A stretch of 64,000 nucleotides of DNA from Allokutzneria sp. NRRL B-24872 (GTDB lineage: Bacteria; Actinomycetota; Actinomycetes; Mycobacteriales; Pseudonocardiaceae): contig NZ_MUMH01000067.1 of NCBI RefSeq assembly GCF_002155965.1, forward strand, positions 46,123-110,122, given 5' to 3'. How positions within the stretch are numbered: position 1 is the stretch's first letter; every line of letters starts with the position of its first letter. A program made the translations under genes and the position numbers. Under the pieces are notes generated by a model. That model was not told where the DNA came from, did not search any database, and saw nothing but the letters and a program-made list of their open reading frames with translations. Positions 53,806 through 62,867 of the stretch are shown in pieces.

Positions 53806-54908
53806 CCACGCGCGTCATCGTCGAGGCGGACGGCGGCTCGCGGGGCAACCCCGGGCCCGCCGGGTACGGCGCCGTCGTCCTCGACACGGCGACGGGGGAG
53901 GTGCTGGCCGAGCGCTCCGAAGGCATTGGCGTCGCCACCAACAACGTCGCCGAGTACCAGGGCCTGATCGCCGGGCTCGCCGCCGCCGTCGAGCTGGGGG
54001 CGGAGTCCGTCGAGGTGCGGATGGACTCCAAGCTCGTCATCGAGCAGATGGCCGGGCGCTGGAAGATCAAGCACCCCGCCATGCAGCCGCTCGCCGCCGA
54101 GGCGAAACAGCTGGTCGCGAGCCTGGGCCGGGTCACGTGGAGCTGGATTCCGCGCGAGCGCAACAAGCGCGCCGACCGGCTGGCCAACCTCGCGATGGAC
54201 GCTCAGGCGGGCAAGCCCGCCCCGCAGGCACAGGCCCAGACACAGGCCAAGGCCAAGCCCGTCGCGCCGCCGTCGTGGACCGGCGCGACCGGCGTCCCGA
54301 CCAGGCTGATCCTGCTCCGGCACGGCCAGACCCCGCTGTCGGTGGAGCGCCGCTACTCCGGGCGCGGCGACGCCCAGCTGACCGAGGAAGGCCGCCGTCA
54401 GGCCGCCGCGGCCGCTCAGCGGCTGGGCAAGCTCACCGATGTGGCCGCCGTGGTCAGCTCGCCGCTGTCCAGGGCCGTGGACACCGCGCGGGGCGTCGCC
54501 GACGCGCTCGGCCTGGAGCCGGTCGTGCTCGACGGGCTGACCGAGACGGATTTCGGCTCCTGGGAGGGCCTGACCTTCGCCGAGGCCGCCGAACGCGACC
54601 CCGAGGCGCACCGCGCCTGGCAGGCCGACACCTCGCTCTCCCCTCCGGACGGCGGGGAGAGCTTCGACGCCGTGCACCGCCGGGTGCGCCGCTGCCGCGA
54701 CGACCTGATCGCCAAGCACGGCGGCTCGACGATCGTGGTGGTCAGCCACGTGACGCCGATCAAGACACTGCTGCGGATGGCGCTGGACGTCGGCCCGTCG
54801 CTGCTGTTCCGGCTGCACCTGGACCTGGCGTCGGTCTCGGTCGCGGAGTTCTACTCCGACGGGCACGCCTCGGTGCGGCTGGTCAACGACACCTCGCACC
54901 TCGGGTGA
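53802..54908 (+). CDS. rnhA: Bifunctional RNase HI / acid phosphatase (CobC-like) fusion
   Basis: 368-aa two-domain protein. Residues 1-135 are an RNase HI fold with carboxylates Asp10, Glu51, Asp75 and Asp125 in VIVEADGGSRGNPGP, NVAEYQGLIAGLAAA, RMDSKLVIEQMAG and NKRADRLANLAMD. A 30-residue Gln/Ala/Lys-rich linker follows. Residues 165-368 are a histidine phosphatase with the catalytic loop LILLRHGQTPLS (His174) and the second His in VVVSHVTPIKTLLRM. The phosphatase half resembles alpha-ribazole phosphatase, so it may serve cobalamin synthesis while the other half removes RNA-DNA hybrids. GTG 53802 overlaps the zinc-ribbon gene stop. Confidence 0.93.
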   Translation: MTTRVIVEADGGSRGNPGPAGYGAVVLDTATGEVLAERSEGIGVATNNVAEYQGLIAGLAAAVELGAESVEVRMDSKLVIEQMAGRWKIKHPAMQPLAAEAKQLVASLGRVTWSWIPRERNKRADRLANLAMDAQAGKPAPQAQAQTQAKAKPVAPPSWTGATGVPTRLILLRHGQTPLSVERRYSGRGDAQLTEEGRRQAAAAAQRLGKLTDVAAVVSSPLSRAVDTARGVADALGLEPVVLDGLTETDFGSWEGLTFAEAAERDPEAHRAWQADTSLSPPDGGESFDAVHRRVRRCRDDLIAKHGGSTIVVVSHVTPIKTLLRMALDVGPSLLFRLHLDLASVSVAEFYSDGHASVRLVNDTSHLG

Positions 54909-54935
54909 TCGCCCCGGGTGCGTAGGCTGGTGCCC

Positions 54936-55348
54936 GGATGAGCCGGCCGGGCGGCCGCGTCGGCGGGGGCGACCCCGCCGCCGAGGAAAGTCCGGACTCC
55001 GCAGGGCAGGGTGGTTGTCAACGGCAACCTGGGGCGACCCACGGGACAGTGCCACAGAGAACAGACCGCCCGGACGCGCGAGCGGACCGGGTAAGGGTGA
55101 AACGGTGGTGTAAGAGACCACCAGCACCCCGGGTGACCGGGGTGGCTCGGTAAACCCCACCTGGAGCAAGGCCAAGAAGGTCCGGGTCCTCGTGATCCGG
55201 ACCAGCGCGAGTGCTTGAGGGCTGCCCGCCCGAGCTCGCGGGTAGGCCGCACGAGCCCGTCGGCGACGGCGGGCCTAGATGGATGGCCGCCGAAGGGAAC
55301 GCCGCGAGGCGTCCCGGAACAGGATCCGGCTTACAGGCCGGCTCATCC
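54936..55348 (+). ncRNA. rnpB: RNase P RNA, bacterial class A
   Basis: About 413 bases. The closing helix P1 is a 13-base perfect pairing (54936-54948 with 55336-55348). The universally conserved core GAGGAAAGTCCGGACTCC occurs at 54983-55000, with ACAGAGAACAGACCGCC, GGTAAGGGTGAAACGGTGG, TAAGAGACCACC and the 3' core GGATCCGGCTTACAGG. These mark the catalytic RNA that matures tRNA 5' ends. The gene starts 27 bases after the RNase HI fusion gene. Confidence 0.95.
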
Positions 55349-55389
55349 CCCGTACTGGTGAAACGCGCGAGCGGGAGGGTCCGAGCGAG

Positions 55390-55644
55390 ATGGACTGGGT
55401 GCTGACCCTGCTCGGCCAGATGCTGATCACCCTCGCATTCCTGCTCCCGCTGGTCAGGGCGATGCCGAAGGCGCCGTTCGTGCCGATCGCGTTCTCCATC
55501 GGCGCGGGCCTGCTGCTGGTCGACGAGTTCGTCGCGGCCTTCGGGCAGCCGGGTCAGCTCGTGGCCTCGGCGCTGCTCGCCGGGCTCGGCTGGGTGCTCT
55601 CGACGCTCGTCGGCCGACTCCGGGACCAGGCGGACAATCACTGA
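55390..55644 (+). CDS. Small integral membrane protein
   Basis: 84-aa hydrophobic protein with probably three transmembrane helices: WVLTLLGQMLITLAFLLPLV at the N-terminus, VPIAFSIGAGLLLVDEFV in the middle and LVASALLAGLGWVLSTLVG near the end, with a short basic tail. No catalytic motif is seen. It lies 41 bases after RNase P RNA, before the conjugation-type region. ATG 55390 is used. GGGAGG lies about ten bases upstream. I do not recognise a named family. Confidence 0.6.
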   Translation: MDWVLTLLGQMLITLAFLLPLVRAMPKAPFVPIAFSIGAGLLLVDEFVAAFGQPGQLVASALLAGLGWVLSTLVGRLRDQADNH

Positions 55645-55721
55645 CAGTGAAGCGGGTGCGGGGGCCGTTCGGGGGAATCCCGCGGATTCGGCCGCATCGC
55701 GCCGCCACTCGCCAGGCGTGG

Positions 55722-56102
55722 CTACTCGTGCTCCAGTTCCTCCGGTCGGGGGACGTTGCGCGCGGGCCGTCCCGCGGGCATCCGGTAGACCGGGCGGAAC
55801 GGTTTGCCGTCGTTGAACTCGGCCTCTAACTCCGCGACCCGGGCCTCGACGGCCGGGTTGACGATGTCGGCGAGGCTGCGCACCCCCGCCTGCGGTTCGT
55901 AGGCGGCGAGGTAGGTCGCCGCCGCTCTGGCCCGCTCCAGCACGGTCCGCTCGAAGTTGACGGTGCGCTGAACCCTGCGCGGCCCCGCCTGGACAGGGCC
56001 GGTAGCCTGATCATCACCACGCCCGGTTGCGCCGCGGTCGGCCTCGCGCTCAGCGATGTCCTGCTCGGCAACGCCGGTCGAGGGCTCGGTGGACTGGGTC
56101 AT
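55722..56102 (-). CDS. ParB-type centromere-binding, ribbon-helix-helix-like protein
   Basis: 126-aa protein. The first 45 residues are disordered and polar. The C-terminal domain RRVQRTVNFERTVLERARAA followed by YEPQAGVRSLADIVNPAVEA and ELEAEFNDGKPFRPVY has the pattern of ParB-type centromere-binding, ribbon-helix-helix domains on actinobacterial plasmids and integrative elements, including the Asn-x-Gly-x-Pro-Phe ending. It would bind DNA repeats as a dimer and may repress or partition. It is transcribed away from the secretion operon. The 440 bases between hold the most likely binding sites. No ParA ATPase gene is adjacent. Confidence 0.7.
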   Translation of the reverse strand: MTQSTEPSTGVAEQDIAEREADRGATGRGDDQATGPVQAGPRRVQRTVNFERTVLERARAAATYLAAYEPQAGVRSLADIVNPAVEARVAELEAEFNDGKPFRPVYRMPAGRPARNVPRPEELEHE

Positions 56103-56542
56103 CGGCGGACTCCTTCGAGTTCGCTTGCTGGTCTCCGCGCCGCACTCCGCCAGATCGACGCCCCATGGGCTTCAACCCCGAGGACAGGCTTGCGGGTACG
56201 CGTTCCACAGACTTCCGCACACCGTGAAGTGTGCGCAAGCAAATCCTTACCCCGTCCGGTCCGCGCACGATCCGTCACCGCTGTGTTCGCAGCCGGGTGA
56301 ATCGTTGCGGCAAGTGGGACAGAGCCGCGTCGGTTGTTCACCGCCGGGAGCCTCCACACGATGATGTGTGTGGTCGGATTGGACGTATTTCGGGCTCGTC
56401 AACCTGTTCGTGCTCGACGCACGGCACTCTAGCCAGTACACCTCGTCATGGCGGCATGTTGTACTCGTAGGACTCGCCGGGACCGCGAAGCCGGCCCGGA
56501 CTCGTGATCGAGCAGAGCTCCTCGCACTCGGGAGTAGGGACA
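56103..56542. promoter_or_regulatory. Divergent control region of the conjugation operon
   Basis: 440 bases between the ParB-like gene and the secretion operon, without a convincing gene. It contains inverted repeats CGCACAC/GTGTGCG (56216-56222 and 56229-56235) and CCACAC/GTGTGG (about 56354-56371). These share a CACAC/GTGTG core, so they may be related binding sites for the ParB-like protein. The second dyad lies about 170 bases before the first secretion gene. Confidence 0.4.
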
Positions 56543-56815
56543 ATGAACACCACAACGACCTTGGAACTGCTGGCCCAGGGGTCGCAGCAGATCCAGACCT
56601 CCGGCCTCCAGAGCTGGATCCAGAGCAACCTCCTCCCTCTGCTCCTGCTCGTCGTCGCCATCCTGCTGCTCTGGCTGGGCGGCGGTCGAGGGGACAACGC
56701 GGGCGTGATGCGCCGCCTCGGCGGCGTGATCGTGGCGCTGGCCATCGTCGGTCTTGCGGTCAGCGGCGCCGGTGTGAACATCGGCAAGTGGATCGCCCAG
56801 CTGTTCACCGGGTGA
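56543..56815 (+). CDS. Small two-helix membrane protein, VirB2/TrbC pilin-like
   Basis: 90-aa protein. After a polar start (TLELLAQGSQQIQTSGLQSW) there are two hydrophobic helices, NLLPLLLLVVAILLLWLGGG and LGGVIVALAIVGLAVSGAGV, joined by a short Asp/Arg loop, and a brief C-terminal segment. This is the layout of VirB2/TrbC-type pilins and of the small membrane proteins that open actinobacterial type IV secretion operons. It has no long cleavable signal peptide. ATG 56543 has a GGGAG about eight bases upstream. An earlier in-frame start (56504) would add 13 residues. Confidence 0.65.
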   Translation: MNTTTTLELLAQGSQQIQTSGLQSWIQSNLLPLLLLVVAILLLWLGGGRGDNAGVMRRLGGVIVALAIVGLAVSGAGVNIGKWIAQLFTG

Positions 56816-56821
56816 TCGGGA

Positions 56822-57403
56822 GTGCGCATCCGCACCGACGACGAGGTCTACCGCATCGACGCCGTCTGGCTCGGGCCGCCGCGCGCCACCTTCCCGTGGC
56901 GCGCCCGGTACGTGGCCTGGGGCGTCGGCATCACCGTGTTCCTGCTGGTGACGCTCATCGAGCGGCGGATCGGCTTCGGCTTCAGCTTCTTCTCCACCGC
57001 GTGGGCGGTGATCATCACGATCGTCGTCACCAAGATGATCTGCTCGCGGATCAACCAGGAGCGGCCGCTCGGCGCGGTCGCGGCGATGTGGGTGCGCGAG
57101 CTCACCGCCCCCCGGCAGAGCGGTTCCGGGAAGGGCGGCGCGGCCAGCGCGGCGCGCATCCGGGTGCGCTCGGAACGCCCGCGCCCGAAGAGCAAACGAG
57201 CGGCGAAGAAGGCCGCGAAGAAGTCCAAGAAGGCTGCCGCCAGGAACGGCTCCACCCGGCGCTCCGCCGCCGGGACCCGCTCCTCCTCCCGCACCGCGGG
57301 ACCGCAGCAGGCACAGCAGCAGCCAGAGCAGAACTCGGGGGGCCGCAGGAGGCCGCGCCGAACCCGCAGCAAGGAGGCACCCGGTGTTTCGTCGCCGGCG
57401 TAA
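56822..57403 (+). CDS. VirB3/PrgI-like conjugation membrane protein with basic C-terminal tail
   Basis: 193-aa protein. Residues 1-90 hold two hydrophobic helices (WRARYVAWGVGITVFLLVTL and FFSTAWAVIITIVVTKMIC), as in VirB3/PrgI inner-membrane proteins that precede VirB4. From residue 95 on the protein is a disordered tail extremely rich in Lys, Arg, Ala and Ser (RAAKKAAKKSKKAAARNGST). Such a basic tail is unusual for the family and could bind DNA or the ATPase. The 3' end overlaps the VirB4-type gene by 20 bases. Its product would anchor that ATPase to the membrane. Confidence 0.65.
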   Translation: MRIRTDDEVYRIDAVWLGPPRATFPWRARYVAWGVGITVFLLVTLIERRIGFGFSFFSTAWAVIITIVVTKMICSRINQERPLGAVAAMWVRELTAPRQSGSGKGGAASAARIRVRSERPRPKSKRAAKKAAKKSKKAAARNGSTRRSAAGTRSSSRTAGPQQAQQQPEQNSGGRRRPRRTRSKEAPGVSSPA

Positions 57404-60287
57404 CCACGACCGCAGCTCCGGCATGGACGGCTCGACCCGTCACAACCGCCAGGGCACGCGCGGCAAAGCCGACCAGCGGGCGCACAGCAAGAGAGGGCGC
57501 AGACTGCCCGGTGAGCAGTCGGTGCCGACCTACACGCCGTCCATCTCGGCGCGCAGCATCGACGGCCACCTGCTGCGCACCAGCCAGGACGTCTACGCCT
57601 GGTACCGGCTCTCGCCGCAGCGCTGGTCCTTCCGCTCGGACTCGCAGCGCCAGGACCTGATCCACGCGATCGCCGGGCAGTACGCCGAGCTCCAGGGCCG
57701 CTGGCTGCACCTGCGCGTGACCAACCGGCCCTACCCGATCCGGATGTGGGCCGAGGCCCACGTGCACAACGCGGTCGGCAGGCTCCCGGACACCGGCGGC
57801 GCGCTGTCCTTCGACGACTACATGGTCGGCGAGCAGCAGCAGCTGATGGGCCGCTCCATGGCGGAGAAGGAGGTCTACCTCGGCGTCCAGGTCCAGACCC
57901 GCAACGTGATGGACCGCGCCGTCGAGCGCGCCGCGCCGGTGCTGCGCAAGATCTTCCCGGAGGCCGTCGACGCCGAGCTGGTCGCGCTGGACAGCGAGGT
58001 CGAGCACCTGGACCAGGTGATCGGCTCCGCCGGCCTGGAGGGCCGCCCGGTCACGGCCGAGGAGATGTCCTGGCTGATGCACCGCTCGTGCTCGCTGGGC
58101 CTGCCCGCGCCGCGCAACCTGCCAGCGGTCCCGGCCGCCGAGTGGGAGCCGGAGGACCTCGCGTCCTTCACCGACGCCGCCGACTTCCACCAGGAGCCCT
58201 ACGCGCCCACGGTCACCGTGCGCGGCCGCACCGGCTCCAACGCGGGCACCAGCAAGAACGTCGTGGTGCTCACCGTCGGCATGATGCACGGCCTGCAGAT
58301 CCCGGAGATCGACGACCCGTGGGTGCAGCGCGCCGACCGGCTGCCCGCCTCCGTGGAGTGGTCTGCCCGCATCTACGTGCGCAAACCCGAGGACGTCACG
58401 GGCGAGCTGCAGCGGCAGATGAACAAGGTCCGCTCGCAGGTACGGCACTACACCGACGAGCACGAGCTGGAACCGCCCCAGTCGCTGTCCCGGCAGGCCG
58501 CGCGCGTGCTGGAGATCGACGACGAGATGACCTCCGGCTTCACCGCGCTGGCCACCCGGGTCCGCTCGTGGTGGCGGCTGGCCGTCTCCGGCAACACCGA
58601 GCGCGACGCGCTGCGGCTGGCCCAGCAGCTGGTCGAGCTGTACAAGCCGAAGATCGCCGTCGAGCACCCCGAGGCCCAGTACTCGATGGCCAGGGAGTTC
58701 GTTCCAGGCGAGCCGCTGGCCTCCGCCGCCTACCTGCGCAGGGGCTCGGTCATCTGGGCCGCCTCCGCAGTGCCCACCGCGACCGCCGAGGTCGGTGACC
58801 GGCGCGGCATCCTGCTCGGCGAGACCTGCACCGCGACCCGGCGCCCCGTGGCGTGGGACCCGTGGATGGCGCAGGAGATCCGCGATGCCTCCGGCCTGAC
58901 CGCGATGGTCGCGGGCCTCGGTGGCGGAAAGTCCTTCCTCGGTGGCGGCATCGTCTACAAGACGCTGCGCTCCGGGGCGTACTGGACCGTGCTCGACCCC
59001 TCCGGTCCGCTGGCGAAGCTGTGCGAGCTGCCCGAGCTGCGGCCGTACGCGCGCCCGATCAACCTGCTCAACGCCCAGCCCGGCATCCTCAACCCCTACC
59101 GGGTGGTCGCCGAGCCGCAGCTGGAGCACTTCCTCGACGAGGAGGACCCCGAGCGCTCGTGGCGCAGGGAGAAGGCGCTCGCCGCCGCCACCCGCCGCCG
59201 CCTCGTGCTGGACGTGCTGACCGGTCTGCTGCCCTACGAGGTCTCGCGGATGCCGCAGACCAGGATCGTGCTGCTGCGCGCGGTCCGCACCGTCGGCGGC
59301 CGGCCCAACGCCAACCCCAGCATGGTCTTCGACGCGCTGCGCCGCGACGCCTCCGAACACCACGAGCACGCCACCGTGGTCGCTGACTTCCTCGACGAGA
59401 TGCGGGAACGCATGTCGCTGCTCATCCCCGAGCACGACGCCGACCCGTACTCCGAGACCCGCGACGACCGCTTCACCGTGCTCACCATGGCCGGGCTGAC
59501 CCTGCCCAAGGAGTCCGTCGGCCGCGAGCACTGGACCGACGCGGAGTCCCTCGGCGTGGAGATGCTCAACCTCGCCGCGTGGCTCACCCAGCGCTCCATC
59601 TACGAGCGGCCCAAGGACCAGCGCAAGGGCGTCTGGATCGACGAGGCGTTCTTCCTCTCCGAGGTGCCGACCGGCCGCGTGCTGATGAACCGCTTCGCCC
59701 GCGACTCCCGCAAGTGGAACGTCCGGGTGCTGCTGTCCTCCCAGATCCCCGCCGACTTCCTGAAGATCCAGGGCTTCGTCTCGCTGCTGGACTCGGTGTT
59801 CGTCGGCCGCCTCGACGACGAGAACGCCCAGGCCGACGCGCTGCGGCTGCTCAAGGTGCCCGTCGGCGCCGGCTACGAGCAGGTCGTCGCCAGCCTCGGG
59901 CGGCGCCCCGGCGGTGTGCGCACCGCGACCGAACGCGACCAGTCCCCGCGCCAGTTCATCTTCGGTGACGGCGCGGGCGGGGTCGAGCGCATCCGGATCG
60001 ACTTCGGCGGTCCCCACCTCGCGCACCTGCGCGGGGCCATGGACACCACGCCGGATGCGATCCGAGGCGACGCGGTGAAGTCCGCGGCGGCCGTGCGGGC
60101 CCAGGACGCGGCCCAGGCACGGATCGACGCGGCCGTTCCGGACCTGGCCGGGGAGGACTACTTGGACGCCGAACTGGAAGCCGCCCTCGACGAGGTCGGC
60201 CTGGACTCCGACGACTTCGACCCACGACCGGACGGGACCGACGACAGGGGCGGCAGGAGCCGTGTTGGGCGGGACAGCGCCGCATGA
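57384..60287 (+). CDS. VirB4/TraC-like conjugation ATPase
   Basis: 967-aa ATPase of the VirB4 family, the energy source of type IV secretion. After a basic 45-residue start, the N-terminal domain covers residues 50-480. The ATPase domain holds Walker A GLGGGKS at 511-517 in TAMVAGLGGGKSFLGGGIVY, Walker B GVWIDEAFFL with Asp753 and Glu754, and VRVLLSSQIPADFLKIQGFV as the sensor region. The C-terminus is acidic and Asp/Arg-rich. The first position of the P-loop is Ala instead of the usual Gly. GTG 57384 follows AAGGAGG by six bases. It overlaps both neighbours, so it is the centre of the operon. Confidence 0.85.
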   Translation: MFRRRRNHDRSSGMDGSTRHNRQGTRGKADQRAHSKRGRRLPGEQSVPTYTPSISARSIDGHLLRTSQDVYAWYRLSPQRWSFRSDSQRQDLIHAIAGQYAELQGRWLHLRVTNRPYPIRMWAEAHVHNAVGRLPDTGGALSFDDYMVGEQQQLMGRSMAEKEVYLGVQVQTRNVMDRAVERAAPVLRKIFPEAVDAELVALDSEVEHLDQVIGSAGLEGRPVTAEEMSWLMHRSCSLGLPAPRNLPAVPAAEWEPEDLASFTDAADFHQEPYAPTVTVRGRTGSNAGTSKNVVVLTVGMMHGLQIPEIDDPWVQRADRLPASVEWSARIYVRKPEDVTGELQRQMNKVRSQVRHYTDEHELEPPQSLSRQAARVLEIDDEMTSGFTALATRVRSWWRLAVSGNTERDALRLAQQLVELYKPKIAVEHPEAQYSMAREFVPGEPLASAAYLRRGSVIWAASAVPTATAEVGDRRGILLGETCTATRRPVAWDPWMAQEIRDASGLTAMVAGLGGGKSFLGGGIVYKTLRSGAYWTVLDPSGPLAKLCELPELRPYARPINLLNAQPGILNPYRVVAEPQLEHFLDEEDPERSWRREKALAAATRRRLVLDVLTGLLPYEVSRMPQTRIVLLRAVRTVGGRPNANPSMVFDALRRDASEHHEHATVVADFLDEMRERMSLLIPEHDADPYSETRDDRFTVLTMAGLTLPKESVGREHWTDAESLGVEMLNLAAWLTQRSIYERPKDQRKGVWIDEAFFLSEVPTGRVLMNRFARDSRKWNVRVLLSSQIPADFLKIQGFVSLLDSVFVGRLDDENAQADALRLLKVPVGAGYEQVVASLGRRPGGVRTATERDQSPRQFIFGDGAGGVERIRIDFGGPHLAHLRGAMDTTPDAIRGDAVKSAAAVRAQDAAQARIDAAVPDLAGEDYLDAELEAALDEVGLDSDDFDPRPDGTDDRGGRSRVGRDSAA

Positions 60288-62236
60288 CCACGCTGGTGGT
60301 GCTGGCGTGCGCCGTCGCGCTCTTCGTGGCGCGCCGGCGTGCCCGACGCAGGCGGCTCGACACCGCCCCCCGCTCCGGCTCCGCCGCGCGTCGACGGGCA
60401 CTGCTCCTCGTCTTCGCCATCGTCGGCATGCAGGCCGCCTTCGGCGCCCCCGCCCTGGCCCAGACCTCCAGCTGCGCCCAGGCCCCCAACCCCGACCGTC
60501 CCCGCACGGGCATGGTCGGGGCCATCGATCCGACCCCGATCGACCCGGAACAGCCGCCGAGCGTCTACGCCGAGTACGGCTACGCGGGGCAGATCTGGCA
60601 CACCTATGACCTGGGATGTGGGCCGGAGGGGATCCAGAACCCGCAGGCCGTGATCGACACGTGGGCGGGCAACCAGCTCTTCAACCTCGGCAAGAACATG
60701 GTCGCCGCCACCAACGCGCTCCACTACGCGTTGCTCGACGGCAAGCTGATGAAGCCGCTGGACGACCTGGTGCAAAGCGGAACCAAGGCGCTTTACGACT
60801 CGGTGTTCGCTCCGTTGTTCGGCCTTGCCGCGTTGATTCTCGCGGTGTTCCTGTTCCGATACATCTGGAACGGGGACTTGGCGACGATCGGCAAGCGCGG
60901 GTTGTGGGCGCTGGCAGGTATCTGGCTGGCAGCGGCGACTTACCTCACACCGCTGCTGTACACCCAGGTGCTCGACGGCGTGCTCATCACCGGAACGTCA
61001 CAGGTCCAAGCCGGGTTCTTGCGGCAGGTGGGGATCGACGAGCGACATGCCCTTCCCACGGTGCTGCATGACCAGGTCATCCTCAGGAACTGGAAACGTG
61101 GGGAGTTCGGTTCGCCCGACGCGCCGCAGGCCAACCAGTTCTCCAACGAGCTACTGGCTGCTCAGGCGTGGACCAAGCGGGACATCGACGAGCAGAAGGA
61201 CGCCGGTTCACCCGATCAGAAGAAGGCCGCGTTCAAGGAGATCGCGACCAAGCTCGGCAGCGCATACGGATATTTCCAGGGTGTCGACGGCAGCCGCATG
61301 GGCGCGGGCTTCCTCGCGTTCTTGCAAGGAATCTGCTACTCGCTCTTCCAGTTGTTGGCGAAGGCCACGATCCTGCTCGGCCAAGTTCTGCTGCGAATGA
61401 TCATCCTGGCCGGCCCGATCATCGGCCTGATCGCGATCATCTACCACAGCGTGCTGCGCCAAATCGGTCGAGTCGCGGGCGCGGCCCTGCTCAACGTCAT
61501 CATCATCGCCGCCCTCGCTGGTCTGCACACGATGCTGTTGACGTGGATCTTCGCTCCGGAACGAGCGCTGAGCCTGCTCACGCAGATGGTGCTCGCCGGG
61601 CTTGTCACCTTGATCTTCTTCATGATCGGCAAGCCCATGCGGAGAATGTGGCAGATGGTCGACCTCGCGGTCGGCGCGGTCGGGAGCACGTTGCCGGCTT
61701 CTCCGCCGGGGTTCCTGTCGCGGTTCCGGGGCAGGCGCGGCGGGCAGCGGACGCCGCAGGACGACTTCTGGGACGAGGTCCGCGGCATGGACCCCGACCA
61801 GAACGTGGAGGGGCGCCGCAAGGGGTTCCGGGACCGGCCGGAAGCGACCTACGCGGGCGGGCGCGGAGCACGGGGTGCGCTGGCGGCGACGGTGCAGGGC
61901 ACGGTGGTCGGAGCGGACGGCCGGGTGCTGCCCGCGGCGGCGGCGCAGCGGCTGCACGAGGCGGGAGGCGGGGCGCTCAGCGCGAACAGGGCCGCCCTGC
62001 CAGCGGCGCGGAGCCGGGTGGTGGACACGGCATCGGTGTTCGACCGGAGCTGGGACCGCACGGGAGAGGACGCGGTCGTGGTGCCGTCGAGGTTGGACAC
62101 GACGCCGAGCACGGTCTCGACCGGAGCGGTGTCGAGCCCGCGCCGAGCCGACATGGAGACGGTGGCGGGGCGCTCGGTGTGGGTGGTCTACCGGCCCTCG
62201 CGGGGGCTGGAGCTGCGCGACGGTGAGACCCGATGA
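60284..62236 (+). CDS. VirB6/TrbL-like polytopic conjugation membrane protein
   Basis: 650-aa membrane protein. An N-terminal signal or anchor region (basic residues, then LLLVFAIVGMQAAFGAPALA) precedes a Pro-rich loop with two cysteines. Central hydrophobic helices between about residues 170 and 480 (FAPLFGLAALILAVFLFRYI, LLRMIILAGPIIGLIAIIYH, NVIIIAALAGLHTMLLTWIF) form the channel-like part typical of TrbL/VirB6. The last 160 residues are soluble, Arg/Ala/Gly-rich and probably cytoplasmic. ATG 60284 overlaps the ATPase stop (ATGA). It should form the inner-membrane pore of the secretion apparatus. Confidence 0.78.
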   Translation: MTTLVVLACAVALFVARRRARRRRLDTAPRSGSAARRRALLLVFAIVGMQAAFGAPALAQTSSCAQAPNPDRPRTGMVGAIDPTPIDPEQPPSVYAEYGYAGQIWHTYDLGCGPEGIQNPQAVIDTWAGNQLFNLGKNMVAATNALHYALLDGKLMKPLDDLVQSGTKALYDSVFAPLFGLAALILAVFLFRYIWNGDLATIGKRGLWALAGIWLAAATYLTPLLYTQVLDGVLITGTSQVQAGFLRQVGIDERHALPTVLHDQVILRNWKRGEFGSPDAPQANQFSNELLAAQAWTKRDIDEQKDAGSPDQKKAAFKEIATKLGSAYGYFQGVDGSRMGAGFLAFLQGICYSLFQLLAKATILLGQVLLRMIILAGPIIGLIAIIYHSVLRQIGRVAGAALLNVIIIAALAGLHTMLLTWIFAPERALSLLTQMVLAGLVTLIFFMIGKPMRRMWQMVDLAVGAVGSTLPASPPGFLSRFRGRRGGQRTPQDDFWDEVRGMDPDQNVEGRRKGFRDRPEATYAGGRGARGALAATVQGTVVGADGRVLPAAAAQRLHEAGGGALSANRAALPAARSRVVDTASVFDRSWDRTGEDAVVVPSRLDTTPSTVSTGAVSSPRRADMETVAGRSVWVVYRPSRGLELRDGETR

Positions 62237-62274
62237 GCACAACGAGCCCGAGAGCTGAGAGGAGGTAGTCGCCG

Positions 62275-62865
62275 ATGCCGATCCGCACCAACCGGGGCCG
62301 CACCGCGGTCTACCGCCGGCTGTGGGGCTGGCCCCTGCGTTCGCCGACGCACTTCGTCATTTCCCTGGTCATCGTGGTGGCCGCCGCGACCGGGGTCGGT
62401 CTGCTGTTACCGGACCCGCCTCCGGAGCGGGAGTTTCCGCAGGCCCAGACGAGCACCTCGCGCCAGCCGGTCGGGAGCGGGACCCCGGGGTCCACGACGA
62501 CCGCGGCGCCGAGGATCACCACGAACCCGCTCGCGGCGCCTGTGCCCGCAGCACCCGCCGCAGAGGCGCTGACCGTGGCTGAGGCGTGGGCGAAGGCCTT
62601 CGTCGCGCACCCGGACGGCATCTCCGACCAGCAGTGGCTGTCGGGGCTGCGTCCGCACAGCACCGAGGAGCAGATGGCGGTGCTCGGCACGGTCGACCCG
62701 GCCAACGTGGCGCCCAGCTCGGTGACGGGCAAGGCGACGGCGGCCAACGCGACGACCAGCTCGGTGGAGGTGACGGTGCCCACCGACAAGGGCTCGATCA
62801 AGCTCTACGTCATCCGCGTCCCCGACCAGGGCTGGCGGGTGTCCTACTACACACCCGTGGAGTAG
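62275..62865 (+). CDS. Conjugation-associated membrane protein, VirB8/TcpC-like
   Basis: 196-aa protein with a basic cytoplasmic N-terminus, one transmembrane helix (SPTHFVISLVIVVAAATGVG, residues 24-44), a Pro/Thr-rich linker to about residue 95, and a compact extracytoplasmic domain starting LTVAEAWAKAFVAHPDGISD and ending GWRVSYYTPVE. The domain pattern is that of NTF2-like VirB8/TcpC proteins, which form the assembly scaffold of Gram-positive conjugation machines. GGAGGT lies eight bases upstream of ATG 62275. The identification is by topology and place in the operon, as motifs are weak. Confidence 0.6.
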   Translation: MPIRTNRGRTAVYRRLWGWPLRSPTHFVISLVIVVAAATGVGLLLPDPPPEREFPQAQTSTSRQPVGSGTPGSTTTAAPRITTNPLAAPVPAAPAAEALTVAEAWAKAFVAHPDGISDQQWLSGLRPHSTEEQMAVLGTVDPANVAPSSVTGKATAANATTSSVEVTVPTDKGSIKLYVIRVPDQGWRVSYYTPVE

Positions 62866-62867
62866 TC

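Noticed and set aside
57102..60401. A minus-strand open frame of about 1100 codons opposite the VirB4-type gene
   Set aside because: Shadow of the real gene. The plus strand has Walker A and B motifs, a good ribosome binding site and coupled neighbours.
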